From: an uncultured Bacteroides sp.
Lineage (GTDB): Bacteria > Bacteroidota > Bacteroidia > Bacteroidales > Bacteroidaceae
DNA length: 63,750 bases
NCBI GenBank assembly: GCA_958477465.1
Contig: CAUEFX010000014.1
Location: forward strand, 1 to 63,750
Reading direction: 5' to 3'
The notes under the pieces were generated by a model that had not been told where the DNA came from, searched no databases, and saw only the letters and a program-made list of their open reading frames with translations. Of this stretch, positions 36,748 to 45,501 are shown in pieces. The position numbers and the translations under genes are program-made. The first letter of the stretch is position 1. Each line of letters starts with the position of its first letter.

Positions 36748-37794
36748 TTAATTGTGCTCTTTTATTTCAAAGTCGGTATATACCGGTAGATGGTCGCTGT
36801 ATCCTCCCAGATACTTTATGCCGTAATAAGTGCGGAAAGGCTGTTCTCCTCCATATTTCTCATCATGGGATAACAGAAAAGGCAGACGGGCTACGTTTGC
36901 CTTTTTTTCATCGGTATGGAAAGGGGATGAAGCATCCAATAGGGTACCGGATACGATCAGGTGGTCGAGTAAACCCCATTCTCCCTGATATTTGTAAGAG
37001 CCGAAACGATGTTTTTCGGCTTTTGCCTTTGATGCGAGCAGATGATAGAGTTGCAAGGGGGCGGGATGAGGTGGTGGAGCTTGTGCGCCCAATGTTTGGG
37101 CTACCGACTTGTTGTCGGGGTAATCATTGAAGTCTCCCATAATGATAAGTTGCGGATGTCGGCGGGTAGCCAACAGACTATCTGCTGTCGAACGGATTTT
37201 TTCGGCAACAAATATACGGTAGGGTTCGGATACTTTGGCGCCGCCGGAACGCGAGGGGAGATGGACGACCAGTATATCCAGGCTGTCTCCGGTGGAGAGC
37301 AGTCCGCAAACATGGAGAATATCTCTGGTTGGGCGGCTCTGTGGCTTGAATGTACCGGTCGGGATGGAGCGATGGGATAGTAATTTGAAACGATCGCGTT
37401 GGTAGAGCAGTGCCACATCTATGCCGCGTTCATCCGGAGAATGCGTGATGACATAGCGGTATCCCAACTCTTTTAAAGGAGAGTAGCGTACCAGATCGCG
37501 CATGACACTGTCGTTTTCCACTTCGCAAAGTCCTACCAGAACCGGTGGCGTCCATTCGCCGACTGCAGTAATGACGCGGGCTATATGGGTCAATTTCTTC
37601 TTATAGCGGGGATAGTTCCAACGGCGGAGGGCATCGGGCAGAAACTCATAATCGTTTTTCAGGGAATCATGGCGGGTGTCGAACAGGTTTTCTACATTCC
37701 AGCACATCACGCGAAAAGGTGGATTATCGGCCTGAGCCGTGAGCCGGGGTATATATAAGAACAGGAATAATGAGATGATTATTCCTTTATTCAT
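36748..37794 (-). CDS. Secreted endonuclease/exonuclease/phosphatase family protein
   Basis: The 348-residue protein carries the EEP fold: RVMCWNVENLFDTRHD near the start, LCEVEND, the HSPDERGIDVALLY block, VHLPSRSGG, IMGDFNDYPDN and the terminal GGYSDHLPVYTDF. These give the metal-binding Asn, Glu, Asp and His set of the superfamily. I use ATG 37794, which gives a signal peptide ending RLTAQ; a longer frame to 37848 would add a Lys-rich stretch. It overlaps the stop of the beta-helix gene by 8 bp. The substrate (DNA, phospholipid or phosphoester) cannot be told. It converges with GH29. Confidence 0.9.
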   Translation of the reverse strand: MNKGIIISLFLFLYIPRLTAQADNPPFRVMCWNVENLFDTRHDSLKNDYEFLPDALRRWNYPRYKKKLTHIARVITAVGEWTPPVLVGLCEVENDSVMRDLVRYSPLKELGYRYVITHSPDERGIDVALLYQRDRFKLLSHRSIPTGTFKPQSRPTRDILHVCGLLSTGDSLDILVVHLPSRSGGAKVSEPYRIFVAEKIRSTADSLLATRRHPQLIIMGDFNDYPDNKSVAQTLGAQAPPPHPAPLQLYHLLASKAKAEKHRFGSYKYQGEWGLLDHLIVSGTLLDASSPFHTDEKKANVARLPFLLSHDEKYGGEQPFRTYYGIKYLGGYSDHLPVYTDFEIKEHN

Positions 37795-39223
37795 TTTCTT
37801 CTTCTTTGTCTTCTTGCCATTCGTAACATCCGGCATCAGGTGCATCATCTATGGTTCGTGGCATACCTTTCAGGTCCAAAGGGAATTCTTGGGCATCTTC
37901 GCTCAACCCGATATTGATGGCGGCCGATTTGGGAGTTAACCGGAAATCGAATAATTGCTCGCTTCGTTTGTCTGTCATCAGAAAGTTATCGTCTTTTTTC
38001 CATGTCACATTGACTATCTTGTCATTCTTTTCTTCAATGGAATTGATGAGACAGTGAGAAAAATAGTAGTTGAAAGCTATGGAAGAGTCTTCCGAGCGTG
38101 AACCGCTGATTTCATCATTGGAAGAACCGGCTATGATACAATTGTGAAAAGCCGCATTGACAATCGGGTAGGCGGTCTCTCCCGATTCGTTTTTGAAGGC
38201 AAGGGCTACTCCTTGCTTAATATCCCAGCTATAATAATTGGCCAGGGTGCAGTGTACGAATTTATAGTCTCCGCCGAGCAGCTTGACACAGTTTTTTCCG
38301 GCATTACTGATTTCGCAATTACCGATGGCGGCTTGGCAGGAAGTCATCTCCAGTCCGTTGCCCGAAACCTGCCGGATTACGGAGTTGGTAAGGGTCAGCT
38401 TCTTCCGGTCAATAGCCGATGAGTCGCACCGGATGCCATATATCCCTCCGTGTATGTCGACAAAGTTCAGTGAATTGTCATAACTTGAAGTATGGAAACG
38501 GATACCATCCCATTGTCCGGGCAAGCGGTCGTAGGGGAGGTTGGAGAACATCTTGTCGGTACGGTCACCACGAAAAACAATGGGAGCCTCCAGCGTACCT
38601 TCCGCTACGAGTTGTCCGTGTACCTGAATGCTCGATTGACCGTGGAAATAAAAGCGGGTTCCGGCACCAATGGTTAATCGGGCACCTTCCTTTACGCTTA
38701 GGCTGTCATAGATGACGATGGGGCGTGCGGAGCTGATAAGGGTGTCTTGGGTGATCTCTTTTTGTCGCAAAGAGACAAAGGCCTGTCCGTATGCCTGCAA
38801 CTTAACATCCTGCCGGTTGGTATTGGTGATGAATACAATGGAATCTTTCCGGAAGACAGGTTCGTCATTGTCTTGCGGAGTCAGTGTCGCTTCAATAAAT
38901 ACGTACAGGCTGTCTTTACTCCGTATTTCCACATCCGAGAAAGAACTGCCCTTTATTCCATCCACACTGATGCGGAATCCGGAATTGGCGGCATCTGCCA
39001 AAACGATTGATGAAACGATTAATGATTCTTTGTTGCGGTTGTATACTTTCAGAATCTGGGTAGAAGTGCCGATACCGGCTAATATGGTATCCATCCTTAG
39101 GGTGTCCTGAGAAAAAGAGAGGACAAGAGAGGGATCGGCGGAGAATTTCTCGTCATCACAGGCCGGAAACAGGACCAGACTTGCCAACAGAAAAAAGAGA
39201 ATGTATACCGGGCTTCTTTTCAT
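37787..39223 (-). CDS. Right-handed beta-helix lipoprotein
   Basis: The 478-residue protein has a lipoprotein signal (LVLFPAC followed by DDEKF). An Ig-like beta region comes first (about 30-150), then parallel beta-helix repeats (about 160-400) with segments such as GARLTIGAGTRFYFHGQSS and LTLTNSVIRQVSGNGLEM. It ends in a choice-of-anchor-like motif (PKSAAINIG, DLKGMPRTIDDAPDAGCYEW) common in Bacteroidetes surface lipoproteins. No catalytic site is recognisable. It is the first gene of a two-gene unit with the EEP protein. Confidence 0.8.
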   Translation of the reverse strand: MKRSPVYILFFLLASLVLFPACDDEKFSADPSLVLSFSQDTLRMDTILAGIGTSTQILKVYNRNKESLIVSSIVLADAANSGFRISVDGIKGSSFSDVEIRSKDSLYVFIEATLTPQDNDEPVFRKDSIVFITNTNRQDVKLQAYGQAFVSLRQKEITQDTLISSARPIVIYDSLSVKEGARLTIGAGTRFYFHGQSSIQVHGQLVAEGTLEAPIVFRGDRTDKMFSNLPYDRLPGQWDGIRFHTSSYDNSLNFVDIHGGIYGIRCDSSAIDRKKLTLTNSVIRQVSGNGLEMTSCQAAIGNCEISNAGKNCVKLLGGDYKFVHCTLANYYSWDIKQGVALAFKNESGETAYPIVNAAFHNCIIAGSSNDEISGSRSEDSSIAFNYYFSHCLINSIEEKNDKIVNVTWKKDDNFLMTDKRSEQLFDFRLTPKSAAINIGLSEDAQEFPLDLKGMPRTIDDAPDAGCYEWQEDKEEENE

Positions 39224-39274
39224 ACCTTACTATTATAGATAAATCAAGGGTGGATTTAAATACTTAAAACAAAT

Positions 39275-39306
39275 CACCCTTGCCACAGATGTCTGTAGCA
39301 AGGGTG
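39275..39306 (-). terminator. Terminator downstream of pepD
   Basis: Arms 39275-39289 and 39292-39306 pair over 15 positions with one mismatch and a 2-nt centre. On the minus strand they are followed by ATTTGTTTT. It lies 60 nt past the pepD stop and separates pepD from the beta-helix lipoprotein gene. Confidence 0.75.
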
Positions 39307-39365
39307 GTCTTTTACCGGAGAGTTTTGACACACCCTCTGATATAAACGGGGAATGCCCTTGTTTA

Positions 39366-40826
39366 TTATTTCTTTTCCGGGATATTTGCCAATATATCCA
39401 GCAGGTGACGCCAGAACTTATCTACCGACGGAATGTGCATGCGTTCGTCCGGTGAGTGAACTCCCGTCAGGGTCGGACCGAAAGAAATCATATCCAAAGA
39501 GGGATACTTATCGAGGAAAAGTCCGCATTCCAGACCGGCGTGAATTGCTTTAACCTGAGCGTCTGTACCGAACAGACGTTTGTAGGAAGCGGCCGCCACT
39601 TCCAGAATGGCTGAATGCGGATTCGGTTTCCAACCCGGATACCCGTCACCGAAACTAACGTCTGCACCTGCCAGCTGAAAAGCAGCACGAACAGTATTCG
39701 CCATATCGTCACGGGCGGAGAGGATGGAACTGCGCTGGCTGGTTTCGATGCGGATTATATTTCCCGGTTTCATTTTGACGGACGCCAGATTGGTAGAGGT
39801 CTCTACCAGGCCGGGGATATCCTGGCTCATGGCATATACTCCGTGAGGTACGGCATAGAGTGCTTTCAACAGGCGGGCAGTGGTGTCTTGGTCAATGGCT
39901 TTGGCGCGGGGCGCTTCCGATTCCAATACAAGTTTTAAATCCGGTTCTGTTACCGCGAGCTCATTTTCTACTTCGGCAGTAAAGATGTTCAGATCGGCAC
40001 GTACGTCATGTTTGGCAGCTTCGGGGACGGCACAGATGGCATACGCTTCGCGGGGAATGGCGTTGCGAAGGTTTCCGCCGTTAATCTCACATAAGTACAG
40101 ATCGTATTTGGCCATCATTTTACTGAGGAAACGGTTCAGTATCTTGTTGGCATTGCCGCGGCCCAGATGGATGTCACCACCGGAGTGTCCGCCTTTCAGG
40201 CCTTTTACCTCTATTTTAAAGAAAAAGTAGCCGGCCGGAACGTCTACTTCCTTATAGGTGAATTGAGCCACGGAATCTATTCCTCCCGCACAACCGATGA
40301 AAAGTTCTCCCTCGTCTTCCGAATCGAGATTCAACAGGATATCACCGTTCATGAAACCCTCTTTCAAGGCAAATGCACCGGTCAACCCTGTCTCTTCGTC
40401 TACAGTGAAAAGACATTCCAACGGACCGTGTTCGATGGTATCGTCTGCCAGAATGGCGAGCTCCGTGGCTACTCCGATTCCATTATCGGCTCCGAGCGTC
40501 GTACCTTTGGCTTTCATCCATTCGCCATCGATCTCCGTCTCGATGGGGTCGACCAGAAAATCATGTTCCACATCATTGTTTTTTTCACAAACCATATCTA
40601 CGTGTGACTGCAATATAACGGTTTGCAGATTCTCCTTTCCCGGAGTGGCCGTTTTTTTGATTAAAACGTTTCCGGCTTCATCTACTTTGGTCTCCAGGTT
40701 ATGTTTTTTTCCGAACGCTTTTAAGTATGCGATAATTTTCTCTTCCTTCTTTGAAGGACGCGGCACTTGGCATATTTCTGCAAAATACTTGAATACACCT
40801 GCCGGCTTAAGTTCTTGTTTTTCCAT
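39366..40826 (-). CDS. pepD: Aminoacyl-histidine dipeptidase (PepD family)
   Basis: PepD is an M20 metallopeptidase that hydrolyses Xaa-His and other dipeptides in the cytosol. The 486-residue protein has no signal peptide. The metal ligands lie in LQSHVDMVCEKN, TTLGADNGIG, VDEETGLTGA, LNLDSEDEGE and the C-terminal HAGLECGLF. The lid-domain motif GGHSGGDIHLGRGNA is present. Length and order match typical PepD. It is divergent from the small membrane-protein gene across a 162-bp region. Confidence 0.94.
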   Translation of the reverse strand: MEKQELKPAGVFKYFAEICQVPRPSKKEEKIIAYLKAFGKKHNLETKVDEAGNVLIKKTATPGKENLQTVILQSHVDMVCEKNNDVEHDFLVDPIETEIDGEWMKAKGTTLGADNGIGVATELAILADDTIEHGPLECLFTVDEETGLTGAFALKEGFMNGDILLNLDSEDEGELFIGCAGGIDSVAQFTYKEVDVPAGYFFFKIEVKGLKGGHSGGDIHLGRGNANKILNRFLSKMMAKYDLYLCEINGGNLRNAIPREAYAICAVPEAAKHDVRADLNIFTAEVENELAVTEPDLKLVLESEAPRAKAIDQDTTARLLKALYAVPHGVYAMSQDIPGLVETSTNLASVKMKPGNIIRIETSQRSSILSARDDMANTVRAAFQLAGADVSFGDGYPGWKPNPHSAILEVAAASYKRLFGTDAQVKAIHAGLECGLFLDKYPSLDMISFGPTLTGVHSPDERMHIPSVDKFWRHLLDILANIPEKK

Positions 40827-40960
40827 TCTTTTTTCTTTTTATTTGAGTGAATGTTTGAAATATAATCTCTTATTGCTAAAGATGGTTAAAATAAATCTAC
40901 TTTTCGAACCCGTTTCTCTTTTTTTATAGGAAAAAAGGCGGTTGAGTCCATACAAAAGTC

Positions 40961-40968
40961 TATATTTG
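40961..40968 (+). promoter_or_regulatory. -7 box of the small-membrane-protein/OmpH unit
   Basis: TATATTTG matches TAnnTTTG and lies 20 nt upstream of the ATG at 40989, predicting a leader of about 15 nt. The -33 side has only GTTG at a short 16-nt spacing. Confidence 0.6.
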
Positions 40969-40988
40969 CACCCACAAAATTAATAGAA

Positions 40989-41222
40989 ATGCTCAATACA
41001 ATACTGTTTACTTTGTTAATAGTTACTATTTGTGTCTTATTATTAGGTATCAAAGTCTTTTTTGTGAAAGGTGGAAAATTTCCTAACGGACATGTGAGCG
41101 GCAATAAGGCTTTAAGAGATAGAGGGATTGGCTGTGTGCAGTCTCAAGACCGTGAAGCACAGAAGAAACCCCGTTTTTCTATCGACGCCCTTGAAAAGGC
41201 TTTGAATGATAGTATTAACTAA
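40989..41222 (+). CDS. Small single-pass membrane protein
   Basis: The 77-residue protein has one N-terminal membrane helix (about 4-25) and a basic soluble tail containing KGGKFPNGHVSGNKALRDRG. The tail ends in an amphipathic segment (FSIDALEKALNDSIN). I believe it is conserved in Bacteroidales next to an OmpH-like gene, but I know no function. A consensus -7 box and the 28-bp spacing to the next gene support a real, co-transcribed gene. Confidence 0.75.
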   Translation: MLNTILFTLLIVTICVLLLGIKVFFVKGGKFPNGHVSGNKALRDRGIGCVQSQDREAQKKPRFSIDALEKALNDSIN

Positions 41223-41250
41223 TTAATTAAAAACTATATTTTTACAAGTT

Positions 41251-41862
41251 ATGAAGAGAATAAATTGCCTCATTAACGGTTTGGCTGCTCTTGCGCTTAT
41301 CGTTTTGTTTTCACAATGCGCTGGTAAAGCTGACACAAAAACTACGACATCTGCCGGAGAAGCAGCAGCTAATACTGTATCCGGTGATTTGAAGATCGCT
41401 TATGTAGAAGTGGATACCTTGCTTTCCAAATACAACTTCTGTATTGATCTGAATGAGGCTATGATGAAGAAAGAAGAGAATATTCGTTTGACGTTGAATC
41501 AAAAGGCAGCTGCCCTTGACAAAGATCAGAAAGAATTCCAGAAGAAATACGAAAACAATGCGTTTATCTCTCCGGAAAGAGCTCAACAGGAATATAACCG
41601 TTTGATGAAGATGCAACAGGATTTGCAGGAATTGCAGAATAAACTGACGAACGAACTGGCTGCCGAAACACAGAAGAACAGTTTGCAGTTGCGCGACTCT
41701 ATCAACGTTTTTCTGAAAGAGTATAACAAGACGAAAGGTTACAACTTGATTCTTAGCAATACCGGTTTTGATAACTTGCTTTATGCCGATAGCTCGTTCA
41801 ATATCACACAAGAGATTATCGATGGTTTGAACGCAAGATATACTTCTGCAGCTAAGAAATAA
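41251..41862 (+). CDS. OmpH/Skp-like periplasmic chaperone lipoprotein
   Basis: Skp/OmpH proteins hold unfolded outer-membrane proteins in the periplasm. The 203-residue protein has a lipoprotein signal (IVLFSQC), a short Thr/Ala linker, the typical opening strand LKIAYVEVDTLLSKY, then a long charged coiled coil (about 75-155) and a closing strand (YNLILSNTGFDNLLYAD). Unlike classical Skp it seems lipid-anchored, as often seen in Bacteroides paralogues. A strong terminator follows at 41954-41998. Confidence 0.88.
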   Translation: MKRINCLINGLAALALIVLFSQCAGKADTKTTTSAGEAAANTVSGDLKIAYVEVDTLLSKYNFCIDLNEAMMKKEENIRLTLNQKAAALDKDQKEFQKKYENNAFISPERAQQEYNRLMKMQQDLQELQNKLTNELAAETQKNSLQLRDSINVFLKEYNKTKGYNLILSNTGFDNLLYADSSFNITQEIIDGLNARYTSAAKK

Positions 41863-41953
41863 TATAGGATATTAGAAAGCTGTTTTAAAAAGAGGAGGAA
41901 GTCAAAACTAAAAAGTCCCTCCGAAAAGTTACAGATTGTAACTGCTAAACCTA

Positions 41954-41998
41954 AAAGAGCCGTATCATTACTCCAAACAGAGTTTGATACGGCTCTTT
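41954..41998 (+). terminator. Intrinsic terminator after the OmpH-like gene
   Basis: A perfect 14-bp stem (41954-41967 with 41985-41998) with a 17-nt loop begins with AAA and ends in TTT followed by CTTTC. It lies about 90 nt past the stop codon. Confidence 0.75.
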
Positions 41999-42010
41999 CT
42001 CTTATCTTCA

Positions 42011-42074
42011 GGGTATGTCCCAAGGCTCAATAGGGAGGTTTGTCTTTGATGAGATTGAGCTTTGGTACATACCC
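42011..42074. repeat. Imperfect 21-bp inverted repeat, 64 bp in total
   Basis: Arms 42011-42031 and 42054-42074 match as reverse complements at 19 of 21 positions and begin and end with GGGTATGT/ACATACCC. The unit lies between two convergent genes, next to a separate terminator, and has no T-run. It looks like a small mobile or palindromic element rather than a terminator. Confidence 0.65.
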
Positions 42075-42098
42075 CTTTGGGTAGTTGTGGAGTCGGAA

Positions 42099-44249
42099 TT
42101 AATGTCCGGGCCTGCCACCACCGCCACCACCTCCGCTGTTGCCAAGTGTGGTTATCATTGAACTGGTGGTGAAAGTGGTTGCTTTGGTACCGGAAGTGTA
42201 AACACCTCCTGTGTAGTAACCGTGGAAATCTTCTCCACCGGAGATGCTGCCTCCCGTATAGATTGTGTAATTGGTATTGGCTTTCAGATCAGCGCTGCTG
42301 AACAAGAGAGTCATCGTCTGATAAGAACGCGGTATTTTGTAGGTGAATACATTTGTGCCGCTTGCATCTTGTATGTTGATCAGATTGCCGGATGTTGCTG
42401 ATGAAGTGCTGTACAACACGGAACGTTGGGTGCAAGCCGCTGAGGTAGGAGTGCTGCTCGAACCGCCCGTGCCTATCAGTACGCCTTCTGTGATAGAGAA
42501 TGTATTCCTGTCGCAATCGAATCCGTCTTCCGGAGTGTTTGTGCCGGATGCGATTACGATACCGCCGGTCACGGTCAGCGTTCCATTGGAGTCGATACCG
42601 TCATTGCCGGATGAATAACAATAAACGTATCCGCCGTTTATCACTATTTGATTGGCTGCATTGATGGCATCGTCATAAGTCTCTATGTCGTAAACTCCAT
42701 CGTTGATGGTTAGGATATTTTTACTTTCCATGCCTTCTCCTCCGTCTTGTGAGCAGCGGATTGTAAACGTACCCGAATGGGATGTAAGGTTTCCGATACT
42801 TTTTATCGCTTTCGGGTTGGCATAATCTGCACTCTCGCCACGTCCGGAAACAAGAAATCTGGCTCCGGTTGTAGTGGCATTGATAACGGGGCCTTCGGTA
42901 TTTTCAGCACCGAAGACGATTTCGCCGTCAGCCGAAATGCCTTTACCTGCACTACCTGTACTTTTCACCGTAACGGTGCCGCTTGTGATGTGTATGTTGC
43001 CGTCGCTTTTCATACAAGTGGCCGAATAGGAATCGAGCACACTGTTGGCATCCGTATATGTTCCGCCATTGCCGGAAGTGGTGATTTGCACATTGCCGCC
43101 GGAAATAATCAGATCACCGTCTGTTGATATTCCTTTTCCTGCAGTTCCGGTACTTGTGATGATGACGCTTCCTCCTGCGATGTAAACCGTTTGGTCGCAT
43201 TTGATACCTGTGCAATAGGACGGATCATTGTTGACGACTGCTACCGAACCGGTAGTCTGGATCTGTATTGTTCCGTCATTGATCCGGAGATCGCTTTTGG
43301 TTTTGATCCCTTTGGATTGGTTACCGGATACCGACATGTAAATTTCACCTCCGTTCATGGTGAAAGTGCCGTCGCACTTGATGCCTTTTACATCATCGGA
43401 AGTAGAAGTGATCTGAACTTTTCCTCCGTTGATTTCAATGTATCCTTCGTCTCCGTCGAGCCCGTCACTGTCTGAGGTTACTGTGACCGATCCTCCGTCG
43501 ATGCGGATGTAATCATTGGCATGAACCCCGTCGGAAGCGGCTCCGGTAACTGTAATGTTTCCGGATTTTACTAATAGATAATCATCACTGCAAATGCCGT
43601 GTTTCTTGTTGCCTTGTACATACAGAGCGCCCTCTCCGTTGAAAATCAGTTGCCCTTCACTGAAGAAGCATCCTTTCATGTCTTCCGAACCGGAGTCGGC
43701 ATACTTCTTCCCGTCTGTTAATGTGCTTGTGGTGCCTTCCGCCAGATTGACTGTGATCTTTTTACCCGATTGGATATTGATGGCCGGTCCGTCTGCGTTC
43801 GTGATGTTTACTCCGTTCAGGGTCAGGATCAGTTTTTTGTCACTGTAAATCTTGAACATTCCATCGGAAACCGTTCCGGAAAGTATGTATTCCACTTCCT
43901 CGGAGATGGTGGATGTTACGATAACATCTCCGTTGTCTACACTGATTGAAACACCCTCGAAGGCCAACGGATTGACAACCTCGATACCATTGTCGGAGTA
44001 GTGGATTTTTATTTGCAGAGAGTTGTCTCCGAAACTCAGACTGTCTATTGCGGTCATGGAATATGTGGAGGGATTCTGATCTTTCAAATGTAAAAGTACG
44101 GATTCGTTTACAAAAGTCAAACTGTCGAGAACGGACAGAAGAACTCCTTGGGTCATTTTATCCGAACGATGTACATACATTTTCTCTTGTGCCTGTATAC
44201 CTTGTATACACAGTACACAAATACCTAACAATAAAATAGTCCGTTTCAT
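42099..44249 (-). CDS. Secreted Cthe_2159-like beta-helix protein
   Basis: The 716-residue protein has a signal peptide (ending GIQAQ) and more than a dozen imperfect repeats with the pattern INGGxVxITSxSDGIxxDG, as in the Cthe_2159 family of right-handed beta-helix, carbohydrate-binding proteins (polygalacturonate binding and metal sites are known for the founder). The Asp/Gly-rich turns could bind calcium. The C-terminus is a short Gly-rich tail (seven Gly then RPGH). It overlaps the upstream gene's stop by 4 bp (ATGA). A surface adhesin or glycan-binding role is inferred. Confidence 0.82.
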   Translation of the reverse strand: MKRTILLLGICVLCIQGIQAQEKMYVHRSDKMTQGVLLSVLDSLTFVNESVLLHLKDQNPSTYSMTAIDSLSFGDNSLQIKIHYSDNGIEVVNPLAFEGVSISVDNGDVIVTSTISEEVEYILSGTVSDGMFKIYSDKKLILTLNGVNITNADGPAINIQSGKKITVNLAEGTTSTLTDGKKYADSGSEDMKGCFFSEGQLIFNGEGALYVQGNKKHGICSDDYLLVKSGNITVTGAASDGVHANDYIRIDGGSVTVTSDSDGLDGDEGYIEINGGKVQITSTSDDVKGIKCDGTFTMNGGEIYMSVSGNQSKGIKTKSDLRINDGTIQIQTTGSVAVVNNDPSYCTGIKCDQTVYIAGGSVIITSTGTAGKGISTDGDLIISGGNVQITTSGNGGTYTDANSVLDSYSATCMKSDGNIHITSGTVTVKSTGSAGKGISADGEIVFGAENTEGPVINATTTGARFLVSGRGESADYANPKAIKSIGNLTSHSGTFTIRCSQDGGEGMESKNILTINDGVYDIETYDDAINAANQIVINGGYVYCYSSGNDGIDSNGTLTVTGGIVIASGTNTPEDGFDCDRNTFSITEGVLIGTGGSSSTPTSAACTQRSVLYSTSSATSGNLINIQDASGTNVFTYKIPRSYQTMTLLFSSADLKANTNYTIYTGGSISGGEDFHGYYTGGVYTSGTKATTFTTSSMITTLGNSGGGGGGGRPGH

Positions 44250-44737
44250 GGCCGTCTGAATTTGAATACATGATTGTTAATTTTCAACAGGTAAATTCCG
44301 GAAGTCAGGTGACCTGTAGGCAGATAGTCGGTTCCGCTGATTGGGCATTGAAGAATTTTGATACCATCCAATCCGTAAACAACTGCGGTTGTACCTTCCG
44401 CTATGTTTTTAATTTGTACATTTCCTGTAGATGGGTCAACGGAAATGTAGGGGTTCTGTTCTTCGGCCGGAAAATCGTTGATACCAGTAGATCCACTACC
44501 GAAAATAATTGTCCGTACTTCAGAACAGTGAAAGGAGTTTTCTTCTCCACTCAACCGGTTCAGCCATAGAGAGCCATTCTGAAAAGTTAGCTTTTGGATT
44601 TCGGACAGGCGGAAAGCTTGCTCCGTTCCATCATTCAGATTGATGATTAAATTCTCTTGTGCTTGCGTATGATATACATTTGTTACCATAAGCAGTAATC
44701 CGAGAATGATTGACGATAATACTCTGATACGATTCAT
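44246..44737 (-). CDS. Small secreted protein with type IX-like sorting tail
   Basis: The 163-residue protein has a signal peptide (ending HTQAQ). Residues about 28-75 (LNDGTEQAFRLSEIQKLTF) resemble the N-terminal segment of the downstream beta-helix protein, which has MTQGVLLSVLDSLTFVN. A C-terminal domain (about 90-163) matches type A sorting domains: ISVDPSTGNVQI, VVYGLDGIKIL, TSGIYLLKINN. It is translationally coupled to the beta-helix gene, suggesting a paired surface function. No enzyme motif is present. Confidence 0.72.
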   Translation of the reverse strand: MNRIRVLSSIILGLLLMVTNVYHTQAQENLIINLNDGTEQAFRLSEIQKLTFQNGSLWLNRLSGEENSFHCSEVRTIIFGSGSTGINDFPAEEQNPYISVDPSTGNVQIKNIAEGTTAVVYGLDGIKILQCPISGTDYLPTGHLTSGIYLLKINNHVFKFRRP

Positions 44738-44991
44738 CTCTTTTAATGTATTAAGTTTTAATCGAAATTAATCATTTTTATATCAGGTGACAATTAAAAT
44801 CAACCAATCCGCCTTTTTTATCAGTCAACGCCTTCATTTCCAGTCTCTATTACAGGTGTCTGTGGAGGAGGCTTGTCAATAAATAGTTTTGGTTCTCAAA
44901 CTATATGGGAGGATAGTACTATGCCGAACTCAGGTAATATATTTTTAGAACTTGTTTGAACTCTGTCCAGCATTTTTTCTTTGGAGGGTTA
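44738..44991. other. Intergenic stretch with a degenerate element fragment
   Basis: No gene is seen. Bases 44947-44990 (GAACTTGTTTGAACT, then CCAGCATT) resemble the first 40 bases of the intact 171-bp element that starts at 44992, suggesting an older truncated copy directly abutting it. Confidence 0.5.
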
Positions 44992-45162
44992 GAGCCTGTT
45001 TAAATTTTGCTCAGCATTCTTTTGAGAGTTATTTGGGAGGATGTTTTTCTGTTATTAAGAGGAGGATAGCGGGCTATCTGACGAGCGAAAACAGGGAAAC
45101 AGACCGAAAATAAACTCAAAAGAAACTGGAAATACTTTGTTGAAGGAAATTAAAACAGGCTT
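44992..45162. mobile_element. 171-bp MITE-like element, copy A
   Basis: The left end is GAGCCTGTTTAAATTTT. The right end is its inverted repeat with three mismatches. The flanks are TTA on both sides (44989-44991 and 45163-45165), consistent with a 3-bp target duplication. The right TTA is also the minus-strand stop codon of the next gene. It carries no ORF and an internal palindrome GATAGCGGGCTATC. It is closely similar over its whole length, in inverted orientation, to copy B at 47830-48000, which has the same length. Confidence 0.85.
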
Positions 45163-45501
45163 TTAGTGCAGTTTGGCTTCTTCCTGCGGAATACGAAAAG
45201 CTGTGTAAAGTTCCAGAATGGCAGCGATGGTAAGGCTGGCGATCCATTCATTTCCCCGGGTGGAGAACATGAAAGCTCCGGTCAGCACCAATGCGACAGC
45301 ACCGAATATCTGCTGGATGCGCAGGCGTTTTAATGTTTTGCTTTTTCCTTTTACCGGAGTATTGATTTGGGCGAGAGCTACAAAACCGGCTCCAACGGTA
45401 TATATATAAGGTGCATAAGTCCATCCGGTGATGAATACTGCTGCTCCTACAAGAACCATAAGAGCGCCTACGGCGAAAAGTGCGGGTACGAGTTGTTTCA
45501 T
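45163..45501 (-). CDS. Small membrane protein of unknown function
   Basis: The 112-residue protein has about four hydrophobic helices: LVPALFAVGALMVLVGAAVF, YIYTVGAGFVALAQI, IFGAVALVLTGAFMF and IASLTIAAILELYTAF. A basic loop (KGKSKTLKRLRIQQ) lies between the second and third. I recognise no motif. It directly follows the FtsB-like gene, whose stop abuts its ATG, so the pair forms one transcript. Its stop codon TAA coincides with the target site of element copy A. Confidence 0.75.
   Translation of the reverse strand: MKQLVPALFAVGALMVLVGAAVFITGWTYAPYIYTVGAGFVALAQINTPVKGKSKTLKRLRIQQIFGAVALVLTGAFMFSTRGNEWIASLTIAAILELYTAFRIPQEEAKLH

Noticed and set aside
42300..43900. Repetitive sequence suggestive of a tandem repeat or CRISPR-like array
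   Set aside because: The periodicity comes from imperfect beta-helix coils of one coding sequence; units vary in length and sequence.
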